Notes: generated from the letters alone by a model not told the origin. DNA of 64,000 bases from Elusimicrobiales bacterium (GCA_028688015.1 JAQTZB010000002.1:331992-395991), one strand, 5' to 3'. Positions 8,445 through 19,434 are shown, counted from the stretch's first letter. Translations and numbers: made by a program.

Positions 8445-9710
8445 CTATATACCTCTCAGCCGGTTGAGCAGGCGGGCCGCCAGGACCCTGGCCCCGGCGT
8501 AAAAAAAGAAGGGCTCGTCCGAGAGGCAATGATGCCCGAAAGACGGGAAGCCCAGCTCCACCAGCGGCGCGCCGCCGCAGAGGCCCTCGGTGGCCGCGAA
8601 GGAATTGGCCACGGCCAGGTGGGGCAGCTCGTGGCGGGGCAGGCGCGCCAGGGCCGCCGCCGCCTCGCCGGCGGAAGGGGCGAACAGCAGCTCCGACGGG
8701 CGCGGGGCGCCCAGGGGGCGCTGATCGCAGTCCAGGAAGGCGGCCGAAACCCGCACGCACAGCTCGGCCGCGAAAGAGGAGAAGGCGCAATAGAGATGCG
8801 GGTCCCCGGCGAAAAGCGCGTTCTTGCCGGCCAGCTCCCGCAGGGCCGGATAAATTGCCGCCGCGGCGGCCTTCTCCTCTAAAAGAACTTTTTCAGGCAG
8901 CGGGCCGCTTAAACCCGCGGCCTTGCGTACCGCGGCCAGCCAGGCACTGGTGCCGGCGAGGCCCATGGGCAGGCCGGTCTCCAGCAGTTTGGCGCCTGTG
9001 CGGCGCGCCAGCACCCGGGCGGCCTTCCTGCCATAAGGAAGGGAGACCACCAGCCCGGCTTCGCCCGCGCGGGAGAGCCCCGCGCAATCCCCCCCGGACG
9101 GCCAGACGGAAACCAGTTCCAGCCCGGCCAGGCCCAGCAGCCGCTTCATTTCCTTGAGATTGGCGGCGTGATCGAATTCATTGCGGTCCGGGAAATAGCC
9201 GCAGACGGCCACTTTCTTGCGGCTCTTTTTGCCGGTCAGGGGCAACACCCCGGCCAGCGCGGCCAGGGTGCCGTCGTAGCCGTCGAGCCAGTCCGCCTCC
9301 ATGGACAGGGCAGGCACGCCCGCCACGGGCACGCTGGCGCTCACGGAGGCGGCCAGGCCCTGGTAGTCCATGCCGGCCAGGCGGCAGAAAGGCAGGCCAG
9401 TCACCGCTATGGCCCCGAACCTGCCGCTCCCGGCCATGCCGGCCAGCGCGGCGGCCAGCCGCTTGTCCGGGTTCTTGTGCGGGCTGTGCGGGCTGAAGGT
9501 GGTGCAGACGGCGCGGTGCTCGCCGTCGCCGGAGAGCAGCGTGGAGAAGAGGTCGTGGTTGGCTATCATGTAGGCCTTGCTCATCACGCAGTACAGCCCG
9601 TCCACCACGGCGCAGAGGTCGCTGACCGCGTTGGCGGCCAGGAAATAGCCCATCAGGTAGGGCATGGTATAAGCTTTCTTAAAGGTTTTTTCCGGCGAGG
9701 TATTTTGCAT
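8445..9710 (-). CDS. Nitrogenase component-1-like subunit (NifK/NflK-like)
   Basis: 421 residues with the fold signature of the NifD/NifK/BchB superfamily. The C-terminal motif VELGFPSFGHHCLSDEPFFF followed by a YAGARVLAARLLN helix corresponds to the nitrogenase strand and helix ending in the gly-rich subunit interface. A central AVTGLPFCRLAG strand and KKVAVCGYFPDRNE Rossmann start also fit. Cys residues occur near 33, 42, 69 and 109, so an Fe-S site is possible, but the nitrogenase P-cluster spacing is not obvious. It overlaps the upstream NifH-NifD-like gene by 32 nt, indicating translational coupling and probably a complex. Substrate unknown; no nifB, nifE, nifN or nif regulatory gene is nearby, so N2 fixation is unlikely. 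Confidence 0.8.
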   Translation of the reverse strand: MQNTSPEKTFKKAYTMPYLMGYFLAANAVSDLCAVVDGLYCVMSKAYMIANHDLFSTLLSGDGEHRAVCTTFSPHSPHKNPDKRLAAALAGMAGSGRFGAIAVTGLPFCRLAGMDYQGLAASVSASVPVAGVPALSMEADWLDGYDGTLAALAGVLPLTGKKSRKKVAVCGYFPDRNEFDHAANLKEMKRLLGLAGLELVSVWPSGGDCAGLSRAGEAGLVVSLPYGRKAARVLARRTGAKLLETGLPMGLAGTSAWLAAVRKAAGLSGPLPEKVLLEEKAAAAAIYPALRELAGKNALFAGDPHLYCAFSSFAAELCVRVSAAFLDCDQRPLGAPRPSELLFAPSAGEAAAALARLPRHELPHLAVANSFAATEGLCGGAPLVELGFPSFGHHCLSDEPFFFYAGARVLAARLLNRLRGI

Positions 9711-12180
9711 TGAAATCCCAGCGGCAGAGCCGCAGCAGCAGGTCCAGCGTGGCGACGGCGCCGGCGAAGCCCGGAGAGAACTGAGCCGAGGAGAAAGAGG
9801 TGCGGCCCGCCTCGGCCGCGCGCGGGTCCAGCGGGATATCGGAGTAGACCAGGCTAGAACGCGGACCGGAGGCCAGCAGGCGGCGCAGGCCGGGAGGATC
9901 GCGGAAGAAGCTCAGTTTCGCTCCGCGCTGGGCGGCCGGCAGGGCGCGCAAGGCCGCGCGGGCGGCGGGAGCGTCTTTCTCCGGGACCAGGAAAGCCAGT
10001 GAGAAGCCGGCCTCGGCCAGGAAAGACAACACCGGCACGCCGCAGACCAGGGCGCCCCCGTCGAGTCGGGCCAACTGCTCCCCTTCGCACACAAAAACCG
10101 CAGAGCAGCCTGCGGCGCCGGCGGCCAGGCGGGCATAGTCCCGGGAGAGTTCCGCGGGCGGGGCGGACCGCCGGCCCGGTTTGCGGCCCAGCGCTTTAAA
10201 GATAGCTTCCAGCCAAAACTTCGAGGCGGCCAGGCCGTAGGGAGCACGCGGGCAGGCCCACTTCAAGCCGGCGGCGTCGAAGGCCTGCGAGAACACGGGG
10301 TCCGGCGCCGGCAGCACCTGCAGTTTGGAAACCGCCATCGCGGAGTAAGGGTTCCCCCCGGCGGGTGCGAAAGTGAGGCCGGCACCCGACAGCAGTTCCT
10401 CCAGGGCGCTCCGCGAAGGCCCCTGCCAGGCCAGGTTCACGTCGTAGCGGCGCGCAGGCTTGCCCAGTGCGCGCAGGCGGCGCGCCATGTAGGAGGCGCG
10501 CGCGCGCGCTTTTTCCGGGCCTGCGGAGTTGAAGGTATTGAAATTTTCCCGCACTATCTCTACCGCGCCCGCGGCGGCCGCTTTTTCCACGCAGGGGGCC
10601 AGGTCCGTAGCCAGCAGCATCGGGGAGCAGGTATTATAAAATTCCACCAGCCCGCCGCGGCCGGCCACCTTTGCCGCGGCGGCGAGCGAACGCTCCACTT
10701 TGACGGCGTCGCCCCGCACCGCTTCGGCGTAGGTAAAGCCGGTACTGAAAAGAAGTTCGGTTTCCTTGGGCAGGGCGGGGCCCGACGGGCCGGCCACCCC
10801 GCCGGTCAGGCCGCCCCTGGCCTTTTGGTAGGCGCTCAGCGGCGTCTGCTCGCAGCTGCTGAAGCGGCATTCCTCGTCGCCGTGCTCCAGCAGCACGGTA
10901 CCGGGCGGCACAAAAGCCTCGTCGGCCCCGGGCAGGATGAAACTGCTCCACTGCCCGAGTTCCAGCTCGGCGTCAGCCACCCGCCCGCCGGCCTCGGCTC
11001 CGGCGCGGACAAAGCGGGTCCAGCCGGCGCCGCCGTCTGAATTTTGACCGGCCGCGTCGGCCCGGCCGCCAAAAGCCCTGATGATCTCTTCGAACTTTAA
11101 GAAGGAAACGGCGGCGGCGGACGCTTCCAGCTCTTCCCTGGCGGCCGAGCCGTCGCCGCCGGGGCCGAAGCAGACGGCCCAGTCGGAGAACCTGGCCATG
11201 CCCTCCCTTGCGGAATCGAGCGGCGCGATATAGACGTCTCCGGCGCCGCGGAGCCCCGTCCACGAACAGACCACCTGGTCCCCGGAAAGTCCTTTAAGCG
11301 AAAAGCCGGCTCGGCGCAGCGCTTCGGCCGGGGGCAGCGCTTCGGCCGCGGCGGGCCCGGCCCGGCGCTTGGCGGCGCGGCCGGAAGAGAACAACTGCTG
11401 CAGTTCCTCGTCGCCAAGCATCTCGGGCTGTCGGGCGGGCCGCCTGGCGGCGCGGATGGCGGCCACCAGTTTGGCGAGCGCGGCTGAAGCGGGGCTGTCA
11501 GGTTCGCAGGAAGCCACGGGCTTGCGGACGCGCTCGGCGCGGGCCACGGCCGGGTCCCGCGGGATCACGCCCAGCACTTTAGTGCGGGCCGCGGCCGCGA
11601 AAGCCTCCGCCAGGCGCACCCCGCGCGGGTCCTTGGCGTTCACCGCCACGCCGGCCAGCCAGACGCCGTTGCGGGAGTAATTGTTGATCATGCCGACAAG
11701 CTTGTTGGCCGCGTAAATGGAGAGGAGTTCCTCGGAGACCACTATCACGGCCTTGCCGGCCAGGCCGCGGCGCAGCGGCGCGGCGAAGCCGCCGCACACC
11801 ACGTCGCCCAGCACGTCGAAGACCGCGGCGCCGTAGCCGTCCTTCTCCAATACGGAAAATTCCTTCATGATGTCGAGCATGGCGCCTATGCCGGCGCCGG
11901 CGCAGCCCACCCCGGCCTGCGGGCCGCCGGCCTCCACGCAGCTGATGCCGGGGAAAAGCGACGGGTGGATGCTGGCGCGCAGGGCCTGCTCGCCCGAGAA
12001 GACGCCGCCTTCGGCGAAATGAGGGATGCGTCGGCCGGCCAAGGAGAGCGTGGAGTCGCCTTTGGGGTCGCAGCCGACATGCAGGACCTTGGCGCCTTTA
12101 GCGGCGAGGAGCACGGAGACATTGGAGGCGATAGTGCTCTTGCCTATGCCGCCCTTGCCGAAAAAAACCAGGCTGTCCAT
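9679..12180 (-). CDS. NifH-like ATP-dependent iron protein fused to a nitrogenase component-1-like subunit
   Basis: 833 residues in two parts. Residues 1-245 are a complete NifH/BchL-type reductase: P-loop GKGGIGKST (8-16), switch segment HVGCDPKGDST (34-44), and both [4Fe-4S] ligands, C93 in GVGCAGAG and C129 in DVLGDVVCGGF, with the YAANKLVGMINNY helix at 156-168. After a linker (about 245-285) comes a roughly 550-residue component-1-like region with FYNTCSPMLLATDLAPC (Cys-x-strand as in NifD) and a Cys-rich stretch EECRFSSCEQ near 436-443. Reductase and one catalytic-type subunit are normally separate polypeptides. It is preceded by 12194-12949 (13-nt gap) and coupled to 8445-9710. Predicted role: ATP-driven low-potential electron transfer to an unknown substrate. 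Confidence 0.85.
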   Translation of the reverse strand: MDSLVFFGKGGIGKSTIASNVSVLLAAKGAKVLHVGCDPKGDSTLSLAGRRIPHFAEGGVFSGEQALRASIHPSLFPGISCVEAGGPQAGVGCAGAGIGAMLDIMKEFSVLEKDGYGAAVFDVLGDVVCGGFAAPLRRGLAGKAVIVVSEELLSIYAANKLVGMINNYSRNGVWLAGVAVNAKDPRGVRLAEAFAAAARTKVLGVIPRDPAVARAERVRKPVASCEPDSPASAALAKLVAAIRAARRPARQPEMLGDEELQQLFSSGRAAKRRAGPAAAEALPPAEALRRAGFSLKGLSGDQVVCSWTGLRGAGDVYIAPLDSAREGMARFSDWAVCFGPGGDGSAAREELEASAAAVSFLKFEEIIRAFGGRADAAGQNSDGGAGWTRFVRAGAEAGGRVADAELELGQWSSFILPGADEAFVPPGTVLLEHGDEECRFSSCEQTPLSAYQKARGGLTGGVAGPSGPALPKETELLFSTGFTYAEAVRGDAVKVERSLAAAAKVAGRGGLVEFYNTCSPMLLATDLAPCVEKAAAAGAVEIVRENFNTFNSAGPEKARARASYMARRLRALGKPARRYDVNLAWQGPSRSALEELLSGAGLTFAPAGGNPYSAMAVSKLQVLPAPDPVFSQAFDAAGLKWACPRAPYGLAASKFWLEAIFKALGRKPGRRSAPPAELSRDYARLAAGAAGCSAVFVCEGEQLARLDGGALVCGVPVLSFLAEAGFSLAFLVPEKDAPAARAALRALPAAQRGAKLSFFRDPPGLRRLLASGPRSSLVYSDIPLDPRAAEAGRTSFSSAQFSPGFAGAVATLDLLLRLCRWDFNAKYLAGKNL

Positions 12181-12193
12181 GGATTGATTTTAC

Positions 12194-12949
12194 CTATTGC
12201 CGGCTGAAGTAGTAAAGGTTGTAAAAGATAAGGCCGAAATACTCGTTTAGCGCCTGGCGGGCCTCGCCGCCGCCGCCGCCCGGCAGGTAATCGTTGAGGT
12301 AGCGCGCGCCGCCGGTGCGCCGGGCCACCGGGAAAGGGACCAGGTCGGCCGCGCCCTCGCCCCTGAACAGCAGGGCCGCGCGCGGCATATGGTAGGCCGA
12401 GGTGAGCAGGATGATCTTTTTAAAATTTTTCTCGCGGCAGAGCGCCACGGAATAGGCGGCGTTCTCCTGCGTGTCGCGGGACCTGACCTCGGTGAGCAGC
12501 TTGGCGCGGGGCACGCCCAGCTCTTCCAGGTAGGCCGCGGCGGCCTCGGACTCGGGCTCGGCCGAGAAAGGCGCCCCGCCCGACACAAGCACCGGCAGGC
12601 CGGTAAGTTTGTGCAGTTTGTGGGCCGCGGCCGCGCGCTCGAGCGTCCCCGGCGCCAGGCGCTCCGAAGCGGAGAACGGCTTCCAGCCGCCGCGGAACCC
12701 GCCGCAGAGCAGCACTATCACGTCCCCCTCGGGTTTGGCCGGCGCACGGTGGGTGTTCTCCAGCGGCCGCAGCAGCAGGTCGCTGAAAGCCCCGGTGCTG
12801 CCTATCCAGCCGCCGCAGGCCAGCACCGCCATCACCACGGCCGCCGCCCGGGCGCGCCGCCGGAAATAAAAAGTCCCCCCCGCCAGGAACACCACAATGA
12901 TTCCCGGCGGCAGCACAAAGGCCTCTATGATCTTCTTCAGCAGGAACAT
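12194..12949 (-). CDS. YdcF/ElyC/SanA-type membrane protein (DUF218)
   Basis: 251 residues. Two N-terminal membrane segments (about 13-30 and 36-55) are followed by a DUF218 domain: VIVLLCGGFRGG, GLPVLVSGGAPF, and SRDTQENAAYSVALC followed by KKIILLTSAYHMPRA. DUF218 proteins (ElyC, SanA, YdcF) are linked to envelope and lipid-carrier homeostasis in enterobacteria, and the biochemical activity is unclear. It lies 13 nt upstream of the NifH-like fusion and is probably the first gene of that transcript. Whether the two are functionally linked is open. Confidence 0.85.
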   Translation of the reverse strand: MFLLKKIIEAFVLPPGIIVVFLAGGTFYFRRRARAAAVVMAVLACGGWIGSTGAFSDLLLRPLENTHRAPAKPEGDVIVLLCGGFRGGWKPFSASERLAPGTLERAAAAHKLHKLTGLPVLVSGGAPFSAEPESEAAAAYLEELGVPRAKLLTEVRSRDTQENAAYSVALCREKNFKKIILLTSAYHMPRAALLFRGEGAADLVPFPVARRTGGARYLNDYLPGGGGGEARQALNEYFGLIFYNLYYFSRQ

Positions 12950-12990
12950 CGATTTAATGATACAAAAAGAACCGCCCCCCCAATACCGAT

Positions 12991-13224
12991 TTAGTGATGC
13001 CGATAATGCGCAGTGTAGGTATCCACCAGGCTGCGGATCATCCGCTGGTACTTGGTGTGGTTGCGGCGCGCCTGCTCTTTGAAGAAGTTCACGCTGGCGC
13101 GGCTGAGCGACAGGGTCACCTTAACGGTGTCCTCCGGCATGGCAAGCGCCCCAGGGGGCGGAAGGAAGTCCTCTACCCTTGTCAGTTTCCCCACAGGCTT
13201 CTCACCGCTTGCTGTCTTTTTCAT
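12991..13224 (-). CDS. brnA: BrnA-like antitoxin
   Basis: 77 residues. The C-terminal half (VKVTLSLSRASVNFFKEQA followed by TKYQRMIRSLVDTYTAHY) is a ribbon-helix-helix motif of the BrnA/CopG type. BrnA neutralises BrnT and represses the operon by binding its operator. It lies downstream of and overlaps the toxin gene by 23 nt, the usual brnTA order. GAGGTATT before the ATG is a good ribosome site. Confidence 0.85.
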   Translation of the reverse strand: MKKTASGEKPVGKLTRVEDFLPPPGALAMPEDTVKVTLSLSRASVNFFKEQARRNHTKYQRMIRSLVDTYTAHYRHH

Positions 13225-13492
13225 AATACCTCGCCCCTTTCCGCCAATACCCGGCGCCTATAATCCTTATTGTACCCGCTCGGTAAGTAAACCTCACCGT
13301 CAGCACCCTGCCGTTCACCCTGCCCATGCAGAAATATCGTTCTTCTCGGGCGCTATGCTTCTGATCAGTATATATGCACCGGGCCGGATCCGCGAAGGCC
13401 CTGGCAGCCGCGGCGAAATCCACCCCGTGCTTGCCTATGTTTTCCCGCTCTTTATCCGCATCCCAGGCAAAACCGGCCGTCCCTTCTTTCAT
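13202..13492 (-). CDS. brnT: BrnT-like RNase toxin
   Basis: 96 residues with the BrnT pattern: FAWDADKERENIGKHGVDF at the N-terminus, AFADPARCIY, HSAREERYFCMGRVNGRVL and TIRIIGAGYWRKGARYYE at the end. BrnT is a type II toxin that cleaves RNA. The ATG at 13492 is the only start that keeps the conserved first strand; it has no Shine-Dalgarno and lies 2 nt from a -10 box. With brnA and the AT-rich gene next door it marks a probable acquired island. Confidence 0.88.
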   Translation of the reverse strand: MKEGTAGFAWDADKERENIGKHGVDFAAAARAFADPARCIYTDQKHSAREERYFCMGRVNGRVLTVRFTYRAGTIRIIGAGYWRKGARYYEKDSKR

Positions 13493-13494
13493 AT

Positions 13495-13540
13495 AGTCTA
13501 CCCCGCATATGGCTATTTGTCAATACTTTTATATGTATTG
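13495..13540 (-). promoter_or_regulatory. brnTA promoter with overlapping candidate operator
   Basis: On the minus strand TTGACA (13518-13523) is spaced 17 bp from TAGACT (13495-13500). An inverted repeat CAATAC-8 nt-GTATTG (13521-13540) overlaps the -35 box and is a natural BrnA operator candidate, fitting autorepression. Confidence 0.55.
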
Positions 13541-13619
13541 CATCCACCCGCGTCCGCCCTTCCTTGCCTGTATAGCCTAGCAGACCACCCCGACAACCGC
13601 CTGTCGGCACAAAACAGAA

Positions 13620-13639
13620 CCGCCGGGTCCCCCCGGCGG
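13620..13639 (-). terminator. Intrinsic terminator of the AT-rich secreted gene
   Basis: An 8-bp GC stem (13620-13627 with 13632-13639, 4-nt loop) followed on the minus strand by TTCTGTTTT, 30 nt after the stop of the gene ending at 13670. Confidence 0.65.
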
Positions 13640-13669
13640 CCTCATCCACTTAAGTACGGATAAAAGGGA

Positions 13670-15069
13670 TCAGTCCCTCGCCCCTTTGCTTATCAGTTTC
13701 GCCTTGCTGAGCAGACCAATATCTATTGCCCCTCCAATATTTCCCGCCAAACGCTTGGTTCCTATTTGCGCTTTTTGTCCTTGGCCCAAAACATAGAATT
13801 GTTCGCCAGTTTGTATTTCTCCAACAACATCATCATGAATATCAGATTTTTGTATTGGGATATTATCTGCCGCCTCGTACAAATCAAACATTAGAGTCGA
13901 ATGTTTCCAAACATTTTCAAGCTGGCTTCTTTGCAAATTAGTATTCATTAAGCACGACAGTACATTCACATACATATATTGAATCCCGTAATATTTGAAC
14001 GCATCAAGCATATGTAAAGCATCCGGAACTCTATCTTTACGAATCATCCGAAAGACCGGGTTACTCTCAGACCGTTCAATAATAGTATCGAATAGCTTAT
14101 TCAGGCGAAATATATCATAAGCTTTGTAAGTTTCCCTAAGTCTACCAATAGCCACAACCTCTTGCCGATGATCCGTGAACTCAACCCGCATCATTTTCGG
14201 ATAGTCTTCGTGCTCAAATGCAATCAAACGAACTCTTTGGGACGTAACAAGATTATTTACTACTACAGAGTTTGTGTCCATATATACATACTCGTCATAT
14301 ACAAATTCCCCATTATAATCTACGTACCCAGAAGTTTCAGATGAACTAATCACCTCAAACTTCTCACCATCATACTTATATATGGAAGTAGTCCGATCCT
14401 CACTCTCCACTTGAAGCCACTCTGAACCATCTATCCTTCTATTTTTCTTTATAGATAGCACCTCTCCTATCCCCTCATTATCAATATCATCGATTTTAAT
14501 TTCAGTAATCCACATCTTACCGCCATCTCCGGCTAAACTACTTTTAAAGCTTTGAAGATACGTTAGCGAATTCGCAGTTAAGTCAAAATCGAACACTTTC
14601 CATTCCACATAATGATGGCCGACTTCGCCTTCCGTATCGCGAGATACTTTCAGAATAATATCCTTGCGATTTGAGAACCGCAGATTAGCAGCAAGCACAG
14701 GCGAAGAACTCTCAAAGTATTCCTCATTCAAAGTAGAGGAATCCTCGTATGCCAGTGGGCCATAAATTTTGACCGACTTTTTACCATTTAAGATAATCGG
14801 CAACAACAGGCTTTTTACATCTTTTTTCTTGGCAGCAAGAAGATAAGAGACTATTTGTATTTGAGGACGGCCTTCTTCTACAACAAGATCTTTGACATCA
14901 GCTATTTTTTTTCATATTTAGACTCGAAATCGTTTAATGATACATTCCAAACCCCAGCCCCTGGGAATACCGCCAGCAAGTTATCCTCATTAGATACACA
15001 ATACCCTCGAAGCGAAAACACCAATAACAGAACAACAACTTCAGCAGTAAAATGGAAAATGCGAGTCAC
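13670..15069 (-). pseudogene. AT-rich secreted protein gene, interrupted by a frameshift in an A8 run
   Basis: A GTG at 15069, with AGGGGG 7-8 nt upstream, starts a signal-peptide frame (VTRIFHFTAEVVVLLLVFSL) that hits TAG just after eight A residues (plus-strand T8, 14905-14912). One extra A would carry the frame through IADVKDLVVEEGRP into the long open frame ending at 13670, giving about 466 residues. The downstream part has no plausible start of its own: TTG at 14806, no ribosome site, stop three codons upstream. It contains KIDDIDNEGIGEV, resembling calcium-binding VCBS-like turns. Function unknown. AT content is far above the neighbours, suggesting transfer. It could be a true pseudogene, a sequencing error in the homopolymer, or transcriptional slippage. 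Confidence 0.7.
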
Positions 15070-15183
15070 TGGATATCCCCCTTTAAGAACCGTGAATACA
15101 TTTTATCAAAGCTCTGCTGAAATTAACCGTGACATTACTTAAAAAATATAATGGGTATTAGTGTGTGTTCTGAGGGCTGACGA

Positions 15184-15465
15184 GGGTATGCCTTCGCAGG
15201 GGCCTCACAGATGGAGCGAAGCGACAGGTCCCCGTCCCGAGCTTGCGTAGTGCTAGGGCCGGGTGGAGCGAAGCGACACCGCAGTGCTGACAGAGCGAGG
15301 GCACGGTGAGGACCGGCGAAGAGCGAGTCATAATTATGCCTCGCGTCCGATCCGCAAGGGCGGAGGCACTTTTTCAGCGAAAATTGCCGAGCCGGGGTCG
15401 CGGGAAACCGCTATGCGGTTTATCCGTGACTGCCCGAGCGTACCCGGAGAAGGCATACCCCCGGC
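15184..15465. repeat. Structured repeat element A with terminal inverted repeats
   Basis: About 280 bp bounded by GGGTATGCCTTC (15185-15196) and its complement (15451-15462). The interior is full of short palindromes (GAGCGAAGCGAC twice, GGAAACCG-CTATG-CGGTTT). Its end GAGCGTACCCGGAGAAGG recurs at 30822-30839. No protein coding is visible. It could be a non-autonomous mobile repeat or a structured RNA. Confidence 0.55.
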
Positions 15466-15520
15466 GGCTCAATTAGGAATTAGGAATGAACGTCCCCTCT
15501 AAAGCCTATTCGGTGCGCAG

Positions 15521-15645
15521 GGCCGGGCGGGGTGTTGGTCCGAGAACCCGTTGGGGAGGGGAGGCTCAACCGCTTCCTGCGGTTGAGGGGAACCGCGCAA
15601 CGGTTCCCTGCAGTCCGGGTTCGAGGGCCAATACCCCGCCCGGCC
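15521..15645. repeat. Structured repeat element B, flanked by direct repeats
   Basis: Arms 15521-15538 and 15628-15645 pair over 18 bp with one G-T pair. Inside are two strong hairpins (15565-15587 and 15588-15608, the second GGGAACCG/CGGTTCCC). The imperfect direct repeat GAACGTCCCCTnnAAAGC flanks it at 15488-15505 and 15678-15695, like a target duplication. A relative sits at 30517-30637. Confidence 0.55.
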
Positions 15646-15697
15646 TACGCGGCATATCCAAATAGTCCAATAGTTAAGAACGTCCCCTGGAAAGCAG

Positions 15698-15722
15698 AAC
15701 TCCCCGCTTGGGGCGGGGAGTT
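15698..15722 (-). terminator. Hairpin downstream of hppA
   Basis: A 10-bp perfect stem (15698-15707 with 15713-15722, 5-nt loop), 25 nt past the hppA stop. There is no clear T-run, so it may act as a 3' stabiliser as much as a terminator. Confidence 0.5.
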
Positions 15723-15746
15723 CCGGGAACAGGGGGCTGTCCCTAT

Positions 15747-18131
<2,385 letters not shown>

Positions 18132-18172
18132 TTTTATCCCCTCTAACGCTATACGTTCGCTGTATTTAAAAA

Positions 18173-18195
18173 ACCCGCCGGTTTTGCCGGCGGGT
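18173..18195 (-). terminator. Intrinsic terminator of the tuf-nusG-rplKA operon
   Basis: A 9-bp perfect stem (18173-18181 with 18187-18195, 5-nt loop), followed on the minus strand by a T run. It lies 12 nt after the rplA stop. Confidence 0.85.
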
Positions 18196-18207
18196 CTTTT
18201 TGTTGGT

Positions 18208-18894
18208 TTAAGCTTTCTGCTCCACCACGACGACGGGGAAACCCGCCCCCATGCTGGACGAGACGAATACCGACTGCATGTAGACGCCCTTGGAAGCGGA
18301 AGGCTTGACCTTCAGCACGGCCTCGATGACGGCCTGCACGTTCTCGGCTATCTTCTCCTCCGGGAAGGAGACCTTGCCGGCGACGGCGTGCACGATGCCC
18401 TGCGGGTCGGCCTTGAACTCGATGCGGCCGGCCTTCAGTTCCTTGACGGTCTTGGCGATGTCGAAGGTAACGGTGCCGCTCTTGGGGTTGGGCATCAGGC
18501 CTTTGGGGCCCAGCGTCTTGCCCAGGCGGGCGGCGTCCTTCATCATGTCGGGGGTGACCACGAGGATGTCGAAGTCCATGAACCCGCCGAATATTTTCTC
18601 TATCAGCTCGGCGCCGCCGTAGACGTCCGCGCCGGCCGCCTGCGCCTCTTTCTCTTTCTCGCCCTTGGCGATGACGGCGATCTTCTTGGTCTTGCCGGTG
18701 CCGTGGGGCAGGGCCACGGTGCTGCGCACCTGCTGGTCGCTCTGCTTCACGTCGATGCCCAGCTTCAGGTGGACTTCCACGGTCTCGTCGAACTTGGCGT
18801 TCGAGGTCTTCTTGATCAGGGCCACGGCTTCCTTCACGGAGTACTTCTTCGCGAGGTCCAGGCCTTTCTTCAGGTTCTCTATTCTTTTACCCAT
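18208..18894 (-). CDS. rplA: Large ribosomal subunit protein uL1
   Basis: 228 residues, normal length. Typical uL1 sequence: [20 protein letters not shown] near the start, [26 protein letters not shown] core, [15 protein letters not shown] and the C-terminal [15 protein letters not shown]. uL1 builds the mobile L1 stalk and often represses the rplKA mRNA. GAGGAG 6-7 nt upstream of the ATG. Last gene before the terminator; rplJ and rplL are not adjacent. Confidence 0.97.
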   Translation of the reverse strand: MGKRIENLKKGLDLAKKYSVKEAVALIKKTSNAKFDETVEVHLKLGIDVKQSDQQVRSTVALPHGTGKTKKIAVIAKGEKEKEAQAAGADVYGGAELIEKIFGGFMDFDILVVTPDMMKDAARLGKTLGPKGLMPNPKSGTVTFDIAKTVKELKAGRIEFKADPQGIVHAVAGKVSFPEEKIAENVQAVIEAVLKVKPSASKGVYMQSVFVSSSMGAGFPVVVVEQKA

Positions 18895-18972
18895 TTTTTC
18901 TCCTCGAGGTGCGAGCGCGGGGGCCTTACGGTCCCCGCTCCCTCAATTATGCCGCTATCCGCGGCAGATCTT

Positions 18973-19404
18973 TTAGACTATGTCCACGCCCATGCTGCGG
19001 GCGGTGCCCTTCACCATCTCCATGGCCTGCTTCACGTCTTTCGTGTTCAGGTCGGGGAGCTTTATCTTGGCCACTTCCTCAACCTGCTTCAGGGTCATTT
19101 TGCCGACCTTGTCCTTGTTGGGGGTGCCGGAGCCCTTGGCGAGGCCGGCGGCCTTCTTGATGAGGGCCGACATCGGGGGCATCTTGGTGATAAAGGTGAA
19201 AGTCCTGTCTTCGAACACGGTGATGACCACCGGGATCGGGACGCCCTGCTCGAGCTTGCGGGTCTTCTCATTGAACTGCTTGCAGAAGTCCATGATGTTG
19301 ACGCCGTGCTGGCCGAGGGCGGGACCCACGGGGGGCGCGGGATTGGCGGCGCCGGCCGGGATCTGTAATTTGATGAACGTTTTTATCGCTTTAGCTTTAG
19401 CCAT
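18973..19404 (-). CDS. rplK: Large ribosomal subunit protein uL11
   Basis: 143 residues with the invariant Pro-rich N-terminus ([20 protein letters not shown]), [16 protein letters not shown] and the C-terminal RNA-binding domain ending [11 protein letters not shown]. It forms the GTPase-associated centre with uL10. Directly upstream is a hairpin between the likely ribosome site and the ATG (19414-19434). Confidence 0.97.
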   Translation of the reverse strand: MAKAKAIKTFIKLQIPAGAANPAPPVGPALGQHGVNIMDFCKQFNEKTRKLEQGVPIPVVITVFEDRTFTFITKMPPMSALIKKAAGLAKGSGTPNKDKVGKMTLKQVEEVAKIKLPDLNTKDVKQAMEMVKGTARSMGVDIV

Positions 19405-19413
19405 AGTAATTAT

Positions 19414-19434
19414 TTAAGGAATGTTATTCCTTAA
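19414..19434 (-). promoter_or_regulatory. Hairpin between Shine-Dalgarno and AUG of rplK
   Basis: Perfect 9-bp stem (19414-19422 with 19426-19434, 3-nt loop). The best ribosome site (AAGGAG) lies upstream of this hairpin and would be too far from the AUG unless the hairpin forms, when the effective spacing falls to about 11 nt. It is a candidate site for L1 or growth control. Confidence 0.4.

Noticed and set aside
8445..12180. Nitrogen fixation operon
   Set aside because: The reductase looks intact, but the component-1-like parts lack clear P-cluster and cofactor ligand patterns, and nifB, nifE and nifN are absent, so an N2-fixing enzyme is not supported.
15160..15470. RNase P RNA or tmRNA
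   Set aside because: Conserved core motifs of RNase P RNA and the tmRNA tRNA-like ends are absent.
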